Shown piece by piece: positions 56,597 to 64,000 of a DNA stretch of 64,000 nucleotides. A model generated the notes under the pieces. That model was not told the DNA's origin, did not search any database, and saw nothing but the letters and a program-made list of their open reading frames with translations. The translations under genes and the position numbers were made by a program. This stretch comes from Palsa-506 sp963755815 (lineage in GTDB: Bacteria > Actinomycetota > Actinomycetes > Streptosporangiales > Streptosporangiaceae), in assembly GCA_963755815.1 (NCBI GenBank), contig CAVWLF010000014.1, positions 124,001 through 188,000 of the forward strand, in the 5' to 3' direction. The first letter of the stretch is position 1, and the number at the start of each line of letters is the position of its first letter.

Positions 56597-58129
56597 GTGG
56601 TGTATGAGGTGAGGGCCGCGTCGGTTGAGTGGAATCCGACGACGGAGCGGCTCCGCGTACTGGCGGAGAAAATGCCGAACAGCCAGGTCACGGAGTTCGG
56701 CAACGTAGTGGTCAAGGCGAGGGTGGACTCCCGCAGTACCCGCTCCACCTTCGTCGTCGATGACTCCACGAACGCGACCAAGCAGACCATCACCCGCGAG
56801 GAGTACGACCGCATCGCCGCGGCGCAGGACGCCTACATCGCCGGCACCGACGTGGTCGTCGTGGACGGTTACATCGGCTCGAACCCGGCGTTCCGGACCA
56901 GGGCGCGCCTGATCATGGAGGCCGCGAACGCCAACGTGGCCGGCATGCAGAAGCAGCTCTACTACCCGGTCGAGGACGACTACGACGCGGCGGCCTGGGC
57001 GCCGGACACCACGGTCATCTACACGCCGAACCTCCCCGCGCCCGGCTATCCGGACGACCGGGTCATCGCGGTCGACCTCAACTCCAACATCACCCGCGTG
57101 CTCAACTCGGACTACTTCGGTGAGTCCAAGAAGGGCGGCCTGCGGATGTGGAACAACATCGTCTACAACCGCGGCGGGCTCGCGCTGCACGCCGGCTGCA
57201 AGGTGATCCCGGTGGACGGGAAGCCCACCGCGGTGCTCATCGTCGGCCTGTCCGGTACCGGCAAGACCACCACGACCTTCACCACCCAGCTGGGCAGCAA
57301 GCCCGCGCAGGACGATTTCATCGCGCTGATGCCGGGCGGCCAGGTCTACACGACGGAAAACGGCTGCTTCGCGAAGACCTTCGGGCTGGACCCCGATCTC
57401 GAGCCCGCGATCTATAACGCGACCACGAAGCCGGATGCCTACCTGGAGAATGTCTCGGTCGATGCCGATGGCCAGGTGGACTTCTTCGACACCTCGTACA
57501 CCAAGAACGGCCGTACCACCTGGCCGTTCTCTTACGTCGACCCGTGGCCCGGCAACGAGGTGCCGCCCGCGGAGTTCCTGCTCATCCTGAACAAGAACCA
57601 GAACATCGTCCCCGGCGTGGCGAAGCTCGACGGCGCGCAGGCCGCCGCCTATTTCATGCTCGGCGAGACCACCGGGACGTCGGCGGGCGGCAAGGACGAG
57701 GAAGGAAAGTTCCTCCGCGTCCCCGGCACCAACCCGTTCTTCCCGCGGGACATGGCCGACATGGGCAACCGGATGCTGGAGCTGCTCGGCAGCCACGAGC
57801 TGAAGGTCTACCTGCTCAACACCGGCCGGGTCGGCGGCACGGACGAGGCGGAGTCGAAGAAGGTGACGATCCCTTACTCCTCGGCGATCGTCCAGGCCAT
57901 CGTCTCCGGCACCATCGAGTGGGTCACCGACCCCGACTTCGGCTACGAGGTCGCATCCTCGCTGCCCGGGGTGGACGACATCGAGATCCTGCAGCCGCGC
58001 CAGCTCTACCAGCGCCAGGGCCGGCTGGAGGAATACGACGGAATGGTCTCCCGGCTGAAGCGGGAGCGCCGGGAGTACCTCGCTTCCTTCGCCGGGCTCG
58101 ACGACGCCATCACCAAGTCGATCCGCTGA
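56597..58129 (+). CDS. pckA: Phosphoenolpyruvate carboxykinase, ATP type
   Basis: The protein has 510 residues from GTG 56597, with GGAGGAGG upstream. The kinase-1 P-loop GLSGTGKTT, the metal-binding DDFIALMPGG region and LNLN-type ILNKNQNIVPG segments match the ATP-dependent class. It converts oxaloacetate and ATP to PEP and CO2 in gluconeogenesis. Most actinomycetes use the GTP enzyme, so this class stands out. It has no operon partner. With lactate from lutABC it would allow growth on C3 compounds. Confidence 0.9.
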   Translation: MVYEVRAASVEWNPTTERLRVLAEKMPNSQVTEFGNVVVKARVDSRSTRSTFVVDDSTNATKQTITREEYDRIAAAQDAYIAGTDVVVVDGYIGSNPAFRTRARLIMEAANANVAGMQKQLYYPVEDDYDAAAWAPDTTVIYTPNLPAPGYPDDRVIAVDLNSNITRVLNSDYFGESKKGGLRMWNNIVYNRGGLALHAGCKVIPVDGKPTAVLIVGLSGTGKTTTTFTTQLGSKPAQDDFIALMPGGQVYTTENGCFAKTFGLDPDLEPAIYNATTKPDAYLENVSVDADGQVDFFDTSYTKNGRTTWPFSYVDPWPGNEVPPAEFLLILNKNQNIVPGVAKLDGAQAAAYFMLGETTGTSAGGKDEEGKFLRVPGTNPFFPRDMADMGNRMLELLGSHELKVYLLNTGRVGGTDEAESKKVTIPYSSAIVQAIVSGTIEWVTDPDFGYEVASSLPGVDDIEILQPRQLYQRQGRLEEYDGMVSRLKRERREYLASFAGLDDAITKSIR

Positions 58130-58469
58130 CCGCGGGCGCGGTCCTGGCCGCGGCGCGGCGCCTCGCGCCCCGGTCCGGGCCGCGGGCACCCGGTTCCCCG
58201 CGGGGGCGGGCGTTGCCGTTTCCGCCTCGGCAAAGTTAACGTTTAGCTATGAATTAGTTACACTGCGTTCACAAAAGTATTCGCGCGAGCCGAACTGGTG
58301 ACATTCTTAGGTACGGTGCTTAGAGAACCGGGCGGCATCCTGGGCGGCCTGGCGCCGGCCACGGCCGCCACCGTTAGCACCGCCAGCACGGCTGGCCCCG
58401 TCCGCCCCGCCGGGAATCAGCTGGGTGCTAGCCGCCGGCGGGCCCGGCGGCAGCGAGGAAGGTGGCCGG
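58130..58469. other. Intergenic region upstream of the cis-prenyltransferase
   Basis: The 340-bp gap holds a distinct AT-rich patch at 58230-58300 (AAAGTTAACGTTTAGCTATG and TTAGTTACACTGCGTTCACA) within very GC-rich DNA. It probably contains the promoter of the prenyltransferase gene and a transcription start. No gene was recognised. The 3' end of pckA shows no clear terminator. Confidence 0.5.
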
Positions 58470-59231
58470 ATGGGACTGCGTGATCTCGCCTACCGGCTCT
58501 ACGAGCGTCGGCTCGAAGCGTCCCTGTCGCCCCAGGTGATCCCCCGGCATGTGGGGGTGATGTGCGACGGTAACCGCCGGTGGGCGAGGTCGGCCGGCCT
58601 GGCCGACGTCAGCGGCGGGCACCAGAAGGGCGCCGACAAGATCTTCGAATTGCTGCAGTGGTGCCAGGAAAGCGGCGTCGAGGTGGTCACGCTCTGGCTG
58701 CTATCCACCGACAACCTGGCCCGCCCGGCCAGCGAGCTTGATCCGCTGCTGCGGATCATCGAGGGCACCGTGCGCGAGCTCGCCACCCAGAACTGGCACC
58801 TCAACCCGATGGGCGCGCTCGACCTGCTGCCCGCCGACACGGCCCGCACGCTCAAGGACGCCGGCGAGGTCACCGCCGACCGCACCGGGCTGCTGGTCAA
58901 CGTGGCGGTCGGATATGGCGGCCGCCGCGAGATCGCGGACGCGGTCAGGTCGCTGCTGCAGATGCACGCGACCAAGGGCACCTCGATCGAGGAACTGGCC
59001 GAGATCCTCGATGTCGAGCACATCGCCGAGCATCTTTACACCGCCGGCCAGCCCGACCCGGACCTGGTGATCAGGACGTCCGGGGAGCAGCGGCTGGGCG
59101 GTTTCCTGCTCTGGCAGAGCGCGCATTCGGAGTTCTATTTCTGTGACGCCTACTGGCCGGCCTTCCGCCGGGTGGATTTCCTCCGCGCACTGCGCTCGTA
59201 TGCGGCCAGGCACCGCCGGTTCGGCTCCTGA
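58470..59231 (+). CDS. cis-Prenyltransferase (undecaprenyl diphosphate synthase family)
   Basis: The protein has 253 residues from ATG 58470; GAGGAAGG lies eight bases upstream. The catalytic Asp is in VGVMCDGNRRWAR, and TLWLLSTDNLARP, DLVIRTSGEQRL and SAHSEFYFCDAYWPAF follow. It adds isoprenyl units in cis; most bacteria use the C55 product in cell-wall synthesis. Actinobacteria often have two such enzymes, so this one may be the short-chain or the undecaprenyl type. Confidence 0.92.
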   Translation: MGLRDLAYRLYERRLEASLSPQVIPRHVGVMCDGNRRWARSAGLADVSGGHQKGADKIFELLQWCQESGVEVVTLWLLSTDNLARPASELDPLLRIIEGTVRELATQNWHLNPMGALDLLPADTARTLKDAGEVTADRTGLLVNVAVGYGGRREIADAVRSLLQMHATKGTSIEELAEILDVEHIAEHLYTAGQPDPDLVIRTSGEQRLGGFLLWQSAHSEFYFCDAYWPAFRRVDFLRALRSYAARHRRFGS

Positions 59232-59321
59232 CCAGCCTCCATGCCACCCGCCGCCGCGTTGTCACCGGCGCGCGGCCGGCTCGCCGTGTTAACAGATCGT
59301 TTCGGTACTTCCTGGAAACGG

Positions 59322-59400
59322 CAGACCGAGGGTACGGTCTGAGTTGACGGGCGGTGCGTAGCCGCCCGACGGGAAGGCCCTCGAGATCTTCGAGCTTCGC
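59322..59400 (+). ncRNA. Candidate structured leader upstream of phoH
   Basis: In the 291-bp gap before phoH three stem-loops follow closely: CAGACCG-N6-CGGTCTG (59322-59341), CGGGCGG-N7-CCGCCCG (59348-59368) and CTCGA-N5-TCGAG (59380-59394). No known riboswitch was recognised. An RNA leader or small RNA is possible. Confidence 0.35.
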
Positions 59401-59522
59401 GTCCTGGCACGCAGGCGAGATGAGCGAAGGGCCGGCGCCCGGCCCATCGCTGGCCGGTCCCGGTCCCGCCGACACGTCTGTGTCCGAACGCGGCGCCAGC
59501 AGCGGCGCCCAGGGGAGAGCGA

Positions 59523-60929
59523 GTGGCCAGTATTCCAGCGCGCCGCCAGCAGCGGCCGACCAACTCCCGTCCCGATTCCGGCCGCCAGGCCCGCGAGCCA
59601 GCGGAGCCAGGCCAACCGGCGGCAGATGCCGACCGGCGCACGTACGTCCTCGACACCAGCGTTCTGCTGGCCGACCCGGCGGCAATCGGCAGGTTCGCCG
59701 AGCACCAGGTGGTGCTGCCGGTCGTGGTCATCACCGAGCTCGAGGCCAAGCGTGATCATCCGGAACTCGGCTACTTCGCCCGGCAGGCACTCCGGCTCCT
59801 GGATGACCTCCGGGTGGAGTTCGGCCGGCTGGACGCGGAGCTGCCGATCGGGGACAAGGGAGGTACGGTACGGGTCGAGCTGAATCACGCCGATCCCGCG
59901 GTGCTGCCGCCCGGGTTCCGGCTCGGCGACAACGACACCCGGATCCTGTCGGTCGCGCGCAGCCTGGCCGCCGAAGGCGCCGCGGTGGTGCTGGTCAGCA
60001 AGGACCTGCCGCTCCGGGTGAAGGCGGCGGCCATCGGCCTGACCGCTCAGGAGTACCGCGCCGAGATGCCGGCCGAGTCGGGCTGGACCGGCATGAGCGA
60101 ACTGGACGTGACCGCGGCGGAGATCGGCGAGCTGTACGATTCCGGCCGGCTGGACTGCGAGGCGGCGCGCGAGCTGCCCTGCCACACCGGGCTCGTACTT
60201 GTCTCCGGCGCGTCCGGGGCGGGCAGCGCGCTCGGCCGGGTGCAGCCGGACAAGTCCGTGCGGCTGGTCCGCGGCGACCGCGAGGCGTTCGGCCTGCGCG
60301 GCCGCAGCGCCGAGCAGCGGGTCGCGCTCGACCTGCTGCTCGACCCGGAGGTCGGGATCATCTCGCTCGGCGGCCGGGCGGGCACCGGCAAGTCGGCGCT
60401 CGCGCTCTGTGCCGGGCTCGAGGCGGTGATGGAGCGCAAGCAGCACCGCAAGCTCGTCGTGTTCCGCCCGCTGTACGCGGTCGGCGGCCAGGAACTCGGC
60501 TACCTGCCGGGCTCGGAGACGGACAAGATGAACCCGTGGGCCCAGGCTGTCTTCGACACCCTGTCGGCCGTGACCACGGCCGAGGTCATCAAGTCAGTGC
60601 TGGAGCGGGAGATGCTGGAGATCCTGCCGCTGACCCACATCCGCGGCCGATCCCTGCACGACTCCTTCGTGATCGTGGACGAGGCGCAGTCGCTGGAACG
60701 CGGAGTCCTGCTGACCGTGCTGTCCAGGATCGGGGCCGGCTCGCGGGTGGTGCTCACCCACGACATCGCGCAGCGCGACAACCTGCGGGTCGGCCGGCAC
60801 GATGGCGTGGTGGCCGTGATCGAGAAGCTCAAGGGGCACCCGCTGTTCGCCCATGTCACGCTGGTCCGCTCGGAACGATCGCCGATCGCCGCGCTGGTCA
60901 CCGAGATGCTGGAGGACGCCGCGCTCTGA
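59523..60929 (+). CDS. phoH: PIN-PhoH ATPase (PhoH-family protein)
   Basis: The protein has 468 residues from GTG 59523. The N-terminal PIN-type domain (~40-170) starts YVLDTSVLLADPAAIG and carries conserved Asp/Glu, including ITELEAKRD and RLGDNDTRILSVARSL. The C-terminal PhoH ATPase domain (~245-465) has Walker A GRAGTGKSALAL, and Walker B FVIVDEAQSLER. It is expected to act on RNA as helicase plus ribonuclease, as proposed for actinobacterial PIN-PhoH. The GT2 gene follows 78 bp later. Confidence 0.92.
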   Translation: MASIPARRQQRPTNSRPDSGRQAREPAEPGQPAADADRRTYVLDTSVLLADPAAIGRFAEHQVVLPVVVITELEAKRDHPELGYFARQALRLLDDLRVEFGRLDAELPIGDKGGTVRVELNHADPAVLPPGFRLGDNDTRILSVARSLAAEGAAVVLVSKDLPLRVKAAAIGLTAQEYRAEMPAESGWTGMSELDVTAAEIGELYDSGRLDCEAARELPCHTGLVLVSGASGAGSALGRVQPDKSVRLVRGDREAFGLRGRSAEQRVALDLLLDPEVGIISLGGRAGTGKSALALCAGLEAVMERKQHRKLVVFRPLYAVGGQELGYLPGSETDKMNPWAQAVFDTLSAVTTAEVIKSVLEREMLEILPLTHIRGRSLHDSFVIVDEAQSLERGVLLTVLSRIGAGSRVVLTHDIAQRDNLRVGRHDGVVAVIEKLKGHPLFAHVTLVRSERSPIAALVTEMLEDAAL

Positions 60930-61007
60930 ACCCGGCAGTACGCCCGTTCTCCGCGGCTCGCCCCGTGCCGCGGACCCAGGTGACGACATCGCCCCGGGGG
61001 CGGTACC

Positions 61008-62111
61008 GTGACCAGCGTCATGAGTGACTCACCCGCGCCCCCCGGCGCTGCCGCGCGGCCTCCGCTGGTGCCCGGCTCAGCCCCGGGCACGTTCCCCGGG
61101 ATTTCCGTGGTGATGCCGGTCAGGAACGAGGAACGGCACCTCGCGGACTCCGTCCGCGAGGTGCTCAGCCAGGATTATCCGGGCGAGCTGGAGCTGGCCC
61201 TGGCCGTGGGCCCGTCCCGCGACCGGACCAGCGAAATTGCGGAACGGATCGCGGCCGGCGATTCGCGCATCACCGTGGTACCCAACCCCTCGGGGCAGAT
61301 CCCGAGCGCACTCAACGCCGCGATCAAGGCATCCCGGCACTCGGTGGTGGCGCGGGTCGACGGGCACTGCCTGCTGCCGCCCGGGTACCTGCGGACCGCG
61401 GTGCGGGCGCTGGAGGAGACCGGGGCCGATAACGTCGGCGGCGTCATGGCCGCAGCCGGGGTAACCCCGTTCCAGCAGGCGGTGGCCTGGGCGATGACCT
61501 CCCCGGCCGGGGTGGGCGCCGCGCAGTTCCACACCGGCGGCCAGGCGGGCCCCGCGGACACGGTGTACCTGGGGGTGTACCGCCGCGCCGCGATCGAGCA
61601 GGTGGGCGGTTACGACGAGGCCTTCGCGGTCGCCGAGGACTGGGAGATGAACCACCGGATCCGGCAGGCCGGGGGGCTGATCTGGTTCCTGCCTGACCTG
61701 AAGGTCACCTATCGGCCGCGGGACAGCATCCGGGCGCTCGCCGTGCAGTACTTCCGCTACGGCCGGTGGCGCCGGGTGGTGGCACGACAGCATGCGGGCA
61801 CCATCAACCGGCGTTACCTGGCCCCGCCTGCCGCGGTCGTGGTGATCGCCGCGGGAACACTCGCGGGACTGGCCGGGGTGGCCGGCCTGGCCGCCGGCGC
61901 TACCGGCTGGCCGGTGATCGCGACCGCCGGGCTGGCCGTGCCGCTGGTGTACCTGGCCGGGATCGTGGCCGTCGCCGCCGCGGCGGCGCGCGGGCGGCCG
62001 GCCCGGGTGGCGGCCCGGATCCCGGCCGTCCTGGCCGTTATGCACCTGTGCTGGGGGACCGGCTTCCTGACCAGCCCGGCCCGGCTGGCGAACGGCCGCT
62101 CCGGCCGCTGA
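61008..62111 (+). CDS. Glycosyltransferase family 2, membrane-anchored
   Basis: The protein has 367 residues from GTG 61008, with a GGGGGCGG run upstream; ATG 61020 is an alternative. GT-A motifs: VVMPVRNEERHL, DxD-like ARVDGHCLLPP and the acceptor-base Glu/Asp in FAVAEDWEMNHRI. Two to three C-terminal helices (PPAAVVVIAAGTLAGLAG onward) anchor it. ExoA-like succinoglycan enzymes share this shape. The sugar product is unknown. Confidence 0.87.
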   Translation: MTSVMSDSPAPPGAAARPPLVPGSAPGTFPGISVVMPVRNEERHLADSVREVLSQDYPGELELALAVGPSRDRTSEIAERIAAGDSRITVVPNPSGQIPSALNAAIKASRHSVVARVDGHCLLPPGYLRTAVRALEETGADNVGGVMAAAGVTPFQQAVAWAMTSPAGVGAAQFHTGGQAGPADTVYLGVYRRAAIEQVGGYDEAFAVAEDWEMNHRIRQAGGLIWFLPDLKVTYRPRDSIRALAVQYFRYGRWRRVVARQHAGTINRRYLAPPAAVVVIAAGTLAGLAGVAGLAAGATGWPVIATAGLAVPLVYLAGIVAVAAAAARGRPARVAARIPAVLAVMHLCWGTGFLTSPARLANGRSGR

Positions 62112-62141
62112 TCAGCCGGCCCAGGCGCTGATCCGGACCAG

Positions 62142-62837
62142 TCAGCCCCGGAGCAGCGCCTCGGCAAGATCAAGGTCACTGGGGTAGGTGATCTTCATGT
62201 TGCGCTCGCTGCCCGGCACGGCGCGGACCGCGACCTCCGGCAGATAGCGCAGCACCACGCCGCAGTCGTCGGTCGAGGCCGACGTGGCGAAGCCCGGATC
62301 CGCCTCGGCGAGCTGATGCGCCCGGCTAATCACCGACAGCCGGAACCCCTGCGGCGTCTGGCAGCGCAGCAGCAGGTCCCGGCGCGGCATGCCGGTCAGC
62401 ACGCCGTCACGCGCCTCGACGATCGTGTCGGAAGACGGGACAGTGACGCCGACGGCCAGGTCCGTGGCCAGCGCGCGGATGCATCCCGCGATGGTCCGCT
62501 GATCGATCAGCGGCCGCGCCGCGTCGTGGAAAAGCACGTCGCATTCGTCCGCGCCGAGCGCCGCGATCGCCTGCCGGGTGGAGTCCGTGCGGGTTACCCC
62601 GCCGTCGATCACGTCGGTCACCTTGCCGTACCGGCCGTTCATCACCAGCGCGCGCACCTGGCCGGCCAGGCCGGGGGTGGTCACGACCAGGATCGCGTCG
62701 ATGCCCGGAGCGCTCTCGAAGGCCGCCACGGAGTGCTCGATCAGCGTCCGGCCCGCGAGCGTGCGCAACTGCTTGGGCACGGCGCCGCCGAATCGCTGGC
62801 CGGATCCGGCAGCCAGTACCACCGCGACCGTCCGCAT
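62142..62837 (-). CDS. ispD: 2-C-methyl-D-erythritol 4-phosphate cytidylyltransferase (IspD/TarI family)
   Basis: The protein has 231 residues from ATG 62837 (MRTVAVVLAAGSG); ATG 62861 would add eight residues. The nucleotide loop AAGSGQRFGGAVPKQ and VLFHDAARPLI fit IspD. ERNMKITYPSDLDLAEALL near the C-terminus is the shared IspD/TarI ending. Ribitol-phosphate cytidylyltransferase (TarI) is the other possibility, since a CDP-alcohol-transferase-like gene is adjacent. In that case it could feed wall teichoic-acid-type polymer synthesis. Confidence 0.8.
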   Translation of the reverse strand: MRTVAVVLAAGSGQRFGGAVPKQLRTLAGRTLIEHSVAAFESAPGIDAILVVTTPGLAGQVRALVMNGRYGKVTDVIDGGVTRTDSTRQAIAALGADECDVLFHDAARPLIDQRTIAGCIRALATDLAVGVTVPSSDTIVEARDGVLTGMPRRDLLLRCQTPQGFRLSVISRAHQLAEADPGFATSASTDDCGVVLRYLPEVAVRAVPGSERNMKITYPSDLDLAEALLRG

Positions 62838-63104
62838 GAGCGGACTGTACCGCCCGGTCATGACCGCGGCAGCACCCGTCCGGCGAGAGCCCGGGTCACC
62901 GGGCGAGGGCTAGAGTACGAGCCGTCGGCCAGCAAGAGCCAGCCGCCGGTCAGCATGAGCCAATCCAGGCGACTGGCCGCGGCGGGAATGGGGTACCGCC
63001 CGGCTGGGTATCGCTCGGGCTGATGACACCGGGCCGGGCGTGGCCCGAGTTTCGCCGGGGGTGATGGCGCCAGCGCGGGAATCCGGGCTGACGGGAGGTT
63101 GGGC

Positions 63105-64000
63105 ATGACCGTGGCGGAGGCCGTCGACAGGCTGCCTCGCCGCATGGCCACCTGGGTGGCGCGGCGGTCCCTGGCCCCCAACTCGGCGACCGGCATCTCG
63201 CTTTGCCTGGGCCTGTGCGCTGCCGTGTGGTTCAGCGCAGGCACCAGGTCCGGAAACGTGATCGGCGCCGCCGCGCTCTGCGGCAGCTACCTGGCCGGCC
63301 ACTCCGCCCGCGGGCTCGGGCTCCCGGCGCCCGGGGCCACTGCGGCCGCGGCGGCCAGTCCGGGAGCGGTAGCCGGCCAGGGTGCGGCGGCCGGCCAGGG
63401 TGAGACCGTCATCAGCGCGGGCCGCCTGGCCCGCGCCTGCGGCGTCCTGACCGAGTGCGGAGTTTACGCGGCCCTCGCCGCGGGCGGCGTCGCGGCGGGA
63501 ATCCCGGCCGCCGGCCGTCCGGCGGGTGGTCTTGCGCCCGGCCGGATCGGCATGTGGCAGCTGGCCACAACGGTGGTGATCCTGGTGTCGGTCAGCCAGC
63601 TGGCCGGTGCGTGCGGCAACCTGCGGTCGGCCAGCGGGCCGCGGGAAGCGCGGCTTGACGGCCTGATCCTGCGGATCCTCGCCTTCCCCTACGCCGGGCG
63701 GGTACTGCTGATCGCCGTCGTCGCGCCGCTCTGGGGAGGACGGGCCGCCCTCTTCGGCCTGCTCGGCTGGGCAGTCATCGCCATCTGCTACGCGCTCGTG
63801 GGCGGCCGGCGCCAGCCGGACGGGAGCGCCGGCCTTCGGCCCGTGGCCGCCTGCCGCGATGACGGGCGGCTGGCGGGCTGGCTGGGTCGTCCGGTCCGGG
63901 GCCAGCTCGTGCCCCTGCCCCCGGCGCTGACCGGCCTGGCCGCCGTGTGCGTGCTGGCCGCGCTCGGGCTGCGTGATCTTCCCGGCTTCCTGCTGATCGC
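63105..64000 (+). CDS. DUF5941/CDP-alcohol transferase-like membrane protein, 3' end outside the window
   Basis: An ATG at 63105 with GGGAGG five bases upstream opens a frame running to the window end (298 codons). RRSLAPNSATGISLCLGLCA is like the start of the CDP-alcohol phosphatidyltransferase part of actinobacterial DUF5941 proteins. The catalytic D-x2-DG-x2-AR-x8-G-x3-D-x3-D motif, expected soon after the first helices, was not found; an Ala/Gly-rich stretch occupies that place. Further membrane segments (TTVVILVSVSQLAGA, VLLIAVVAPLWGG) follow. It is probably a degenerate or non-catalytic homologue. Confidence 0.6.
   Translation, partial: MTVAEAVDRLPRRMATWVARRSLAPNSATGISLCLGLCAAVWFSAGTRSGNVIGAAALCGSYLAGHSARGLGLPAPGATAAAAASPGAVAGQGAAAGQGETVISAGRLARACGVLTECGVYAALAAGGVAAGIPAAGRPAGGLAPGRIGMWQLATTVVILVSVSQLAGACGNLRSASGPREARLDGLILRILAFPYAGRVLLIAVVAPLWGGRAALFGLLGWAVIAICYALVGGRRQPDGSAGLRPVAACRDDGRLAGWLGRPVRGQLVPLPPALTGLAAVCVLAALGLRDLPGFLLI

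Noticed and set aside
56489..58189. Open frame opposite pckA
   Set aside because: Antisense to a conserved enzyme; there is no start context.
59523..60929. PIN domain as a toxin-antitoxin toxin
   Set aside because: The PIN domain is fused to a PhoH ATPase, a known actinobacterial housekeeping design, and no antitoxin gene is adjacent.

Overview
The window is very GC-rich and gene-dense, with frequent GTG starts, many 4-8 base gene overlaps and a strong third-position GC bias. It contains mycothiol S-conjugate amidase, an actinobacterial-type PIN-PhoH protein, DUF5941-like and CU044_5270-like genes. This points to an actinomycete (Actinomycetota), probably near the Streptosporangiales, but the genus cannot be fixed from the sequence alone. 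No rRNA, tRNA, CRISPR array, insertion sequence or prophage was seen. Most of the window reads as ordinary chromosome.

Layout. 1-5.8 kb: the end of a Cys/Met-metabolism PLP enzyme, a DUF2269-like membrane protein, a chorismate mutase-prephenate dehydratase-ACT-DAHP synthase fusion, a VOC protein and a tandem GNAT. 5.8-13.4 kb: a MoxR-like AAA ATPase/VWA pair, a ROK kinase, threonine dehydratase, and 4-hydroxyphenylpyruvate dioxygenase divergent from an Lrp/AsnC regulator. 13.4-20.1 kb: a TetR/MFS efflux pair with two operator-like palindromes, greA, an ArsR-SRPBCC pair, mca and a rhodanese. 20.1-25.7 kb: a SNF2 helicase split by a degenerate intein, followed by its SWIM zinc-finger partner. 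25.8-33.4 kb: pyrE, a carboxyethylornithine synthase-like enzyme, a PhyH oxygenase, lysA, a Lon-N-domain protein and a NYN-LOTUS protein. 33-41.9 kb: a TetR/MMPL pair, an ECF sigma/CU044_5270 operon, a phosphopantetheinyl transferase, an aldo/keto reductase and RecQ. 42-51.9 kb: a trypsin-PDZ protease, an L-fucose-type oxidative operon, divergent lutABC and a Zur-like regulator. 51.9-64 kb: a DUF255 thioredoxin-fold protein, a C40 peptidase, a small self-regulated-looking protein, ATP-type PEP carboxykinase, a cis-prenyltransferase, PhoH, a GT2, IspD and an incomplete DUF5941-like membrane protein.

How genes work together. The four minus-strand genes at 43.6-47.8 kb encode dehydrogenase, lactonase, dehydratase and SDR functions that fit oxidation of L-fucose (or a similar 6-deoxysugar) toward pyruvate and lactate. 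The divergent lutABC would oxidise that L-lactate to pyruvate, and pckA lies 5.5 kb further on. Aromatic amino-acid synthesis (the fusion protein) and tyrosine breakdown (hppD) are both present. Two drug-efflux modules each sit next to a TetR gene with visible palindromic or repeated operators.

Two themes recur. Four loci show frameshifts that interrupt otherwise conserved proteins: a TetR, the SNF2/intein, a Lon-N protein and a PDZ protease. These may be real decay or residual assembly indels. Several conserved proteins (SNF2, RecQ, LutC, DUF255, the protease) also carry in-frame low-complexity tandem insertions. The degenerate intein is the most unusual object in the window. Its five indels cluster within 1.4 kb, and its presumed first catalytic cysteine is replaced by threonine, a substitution that indel errors would not produce.
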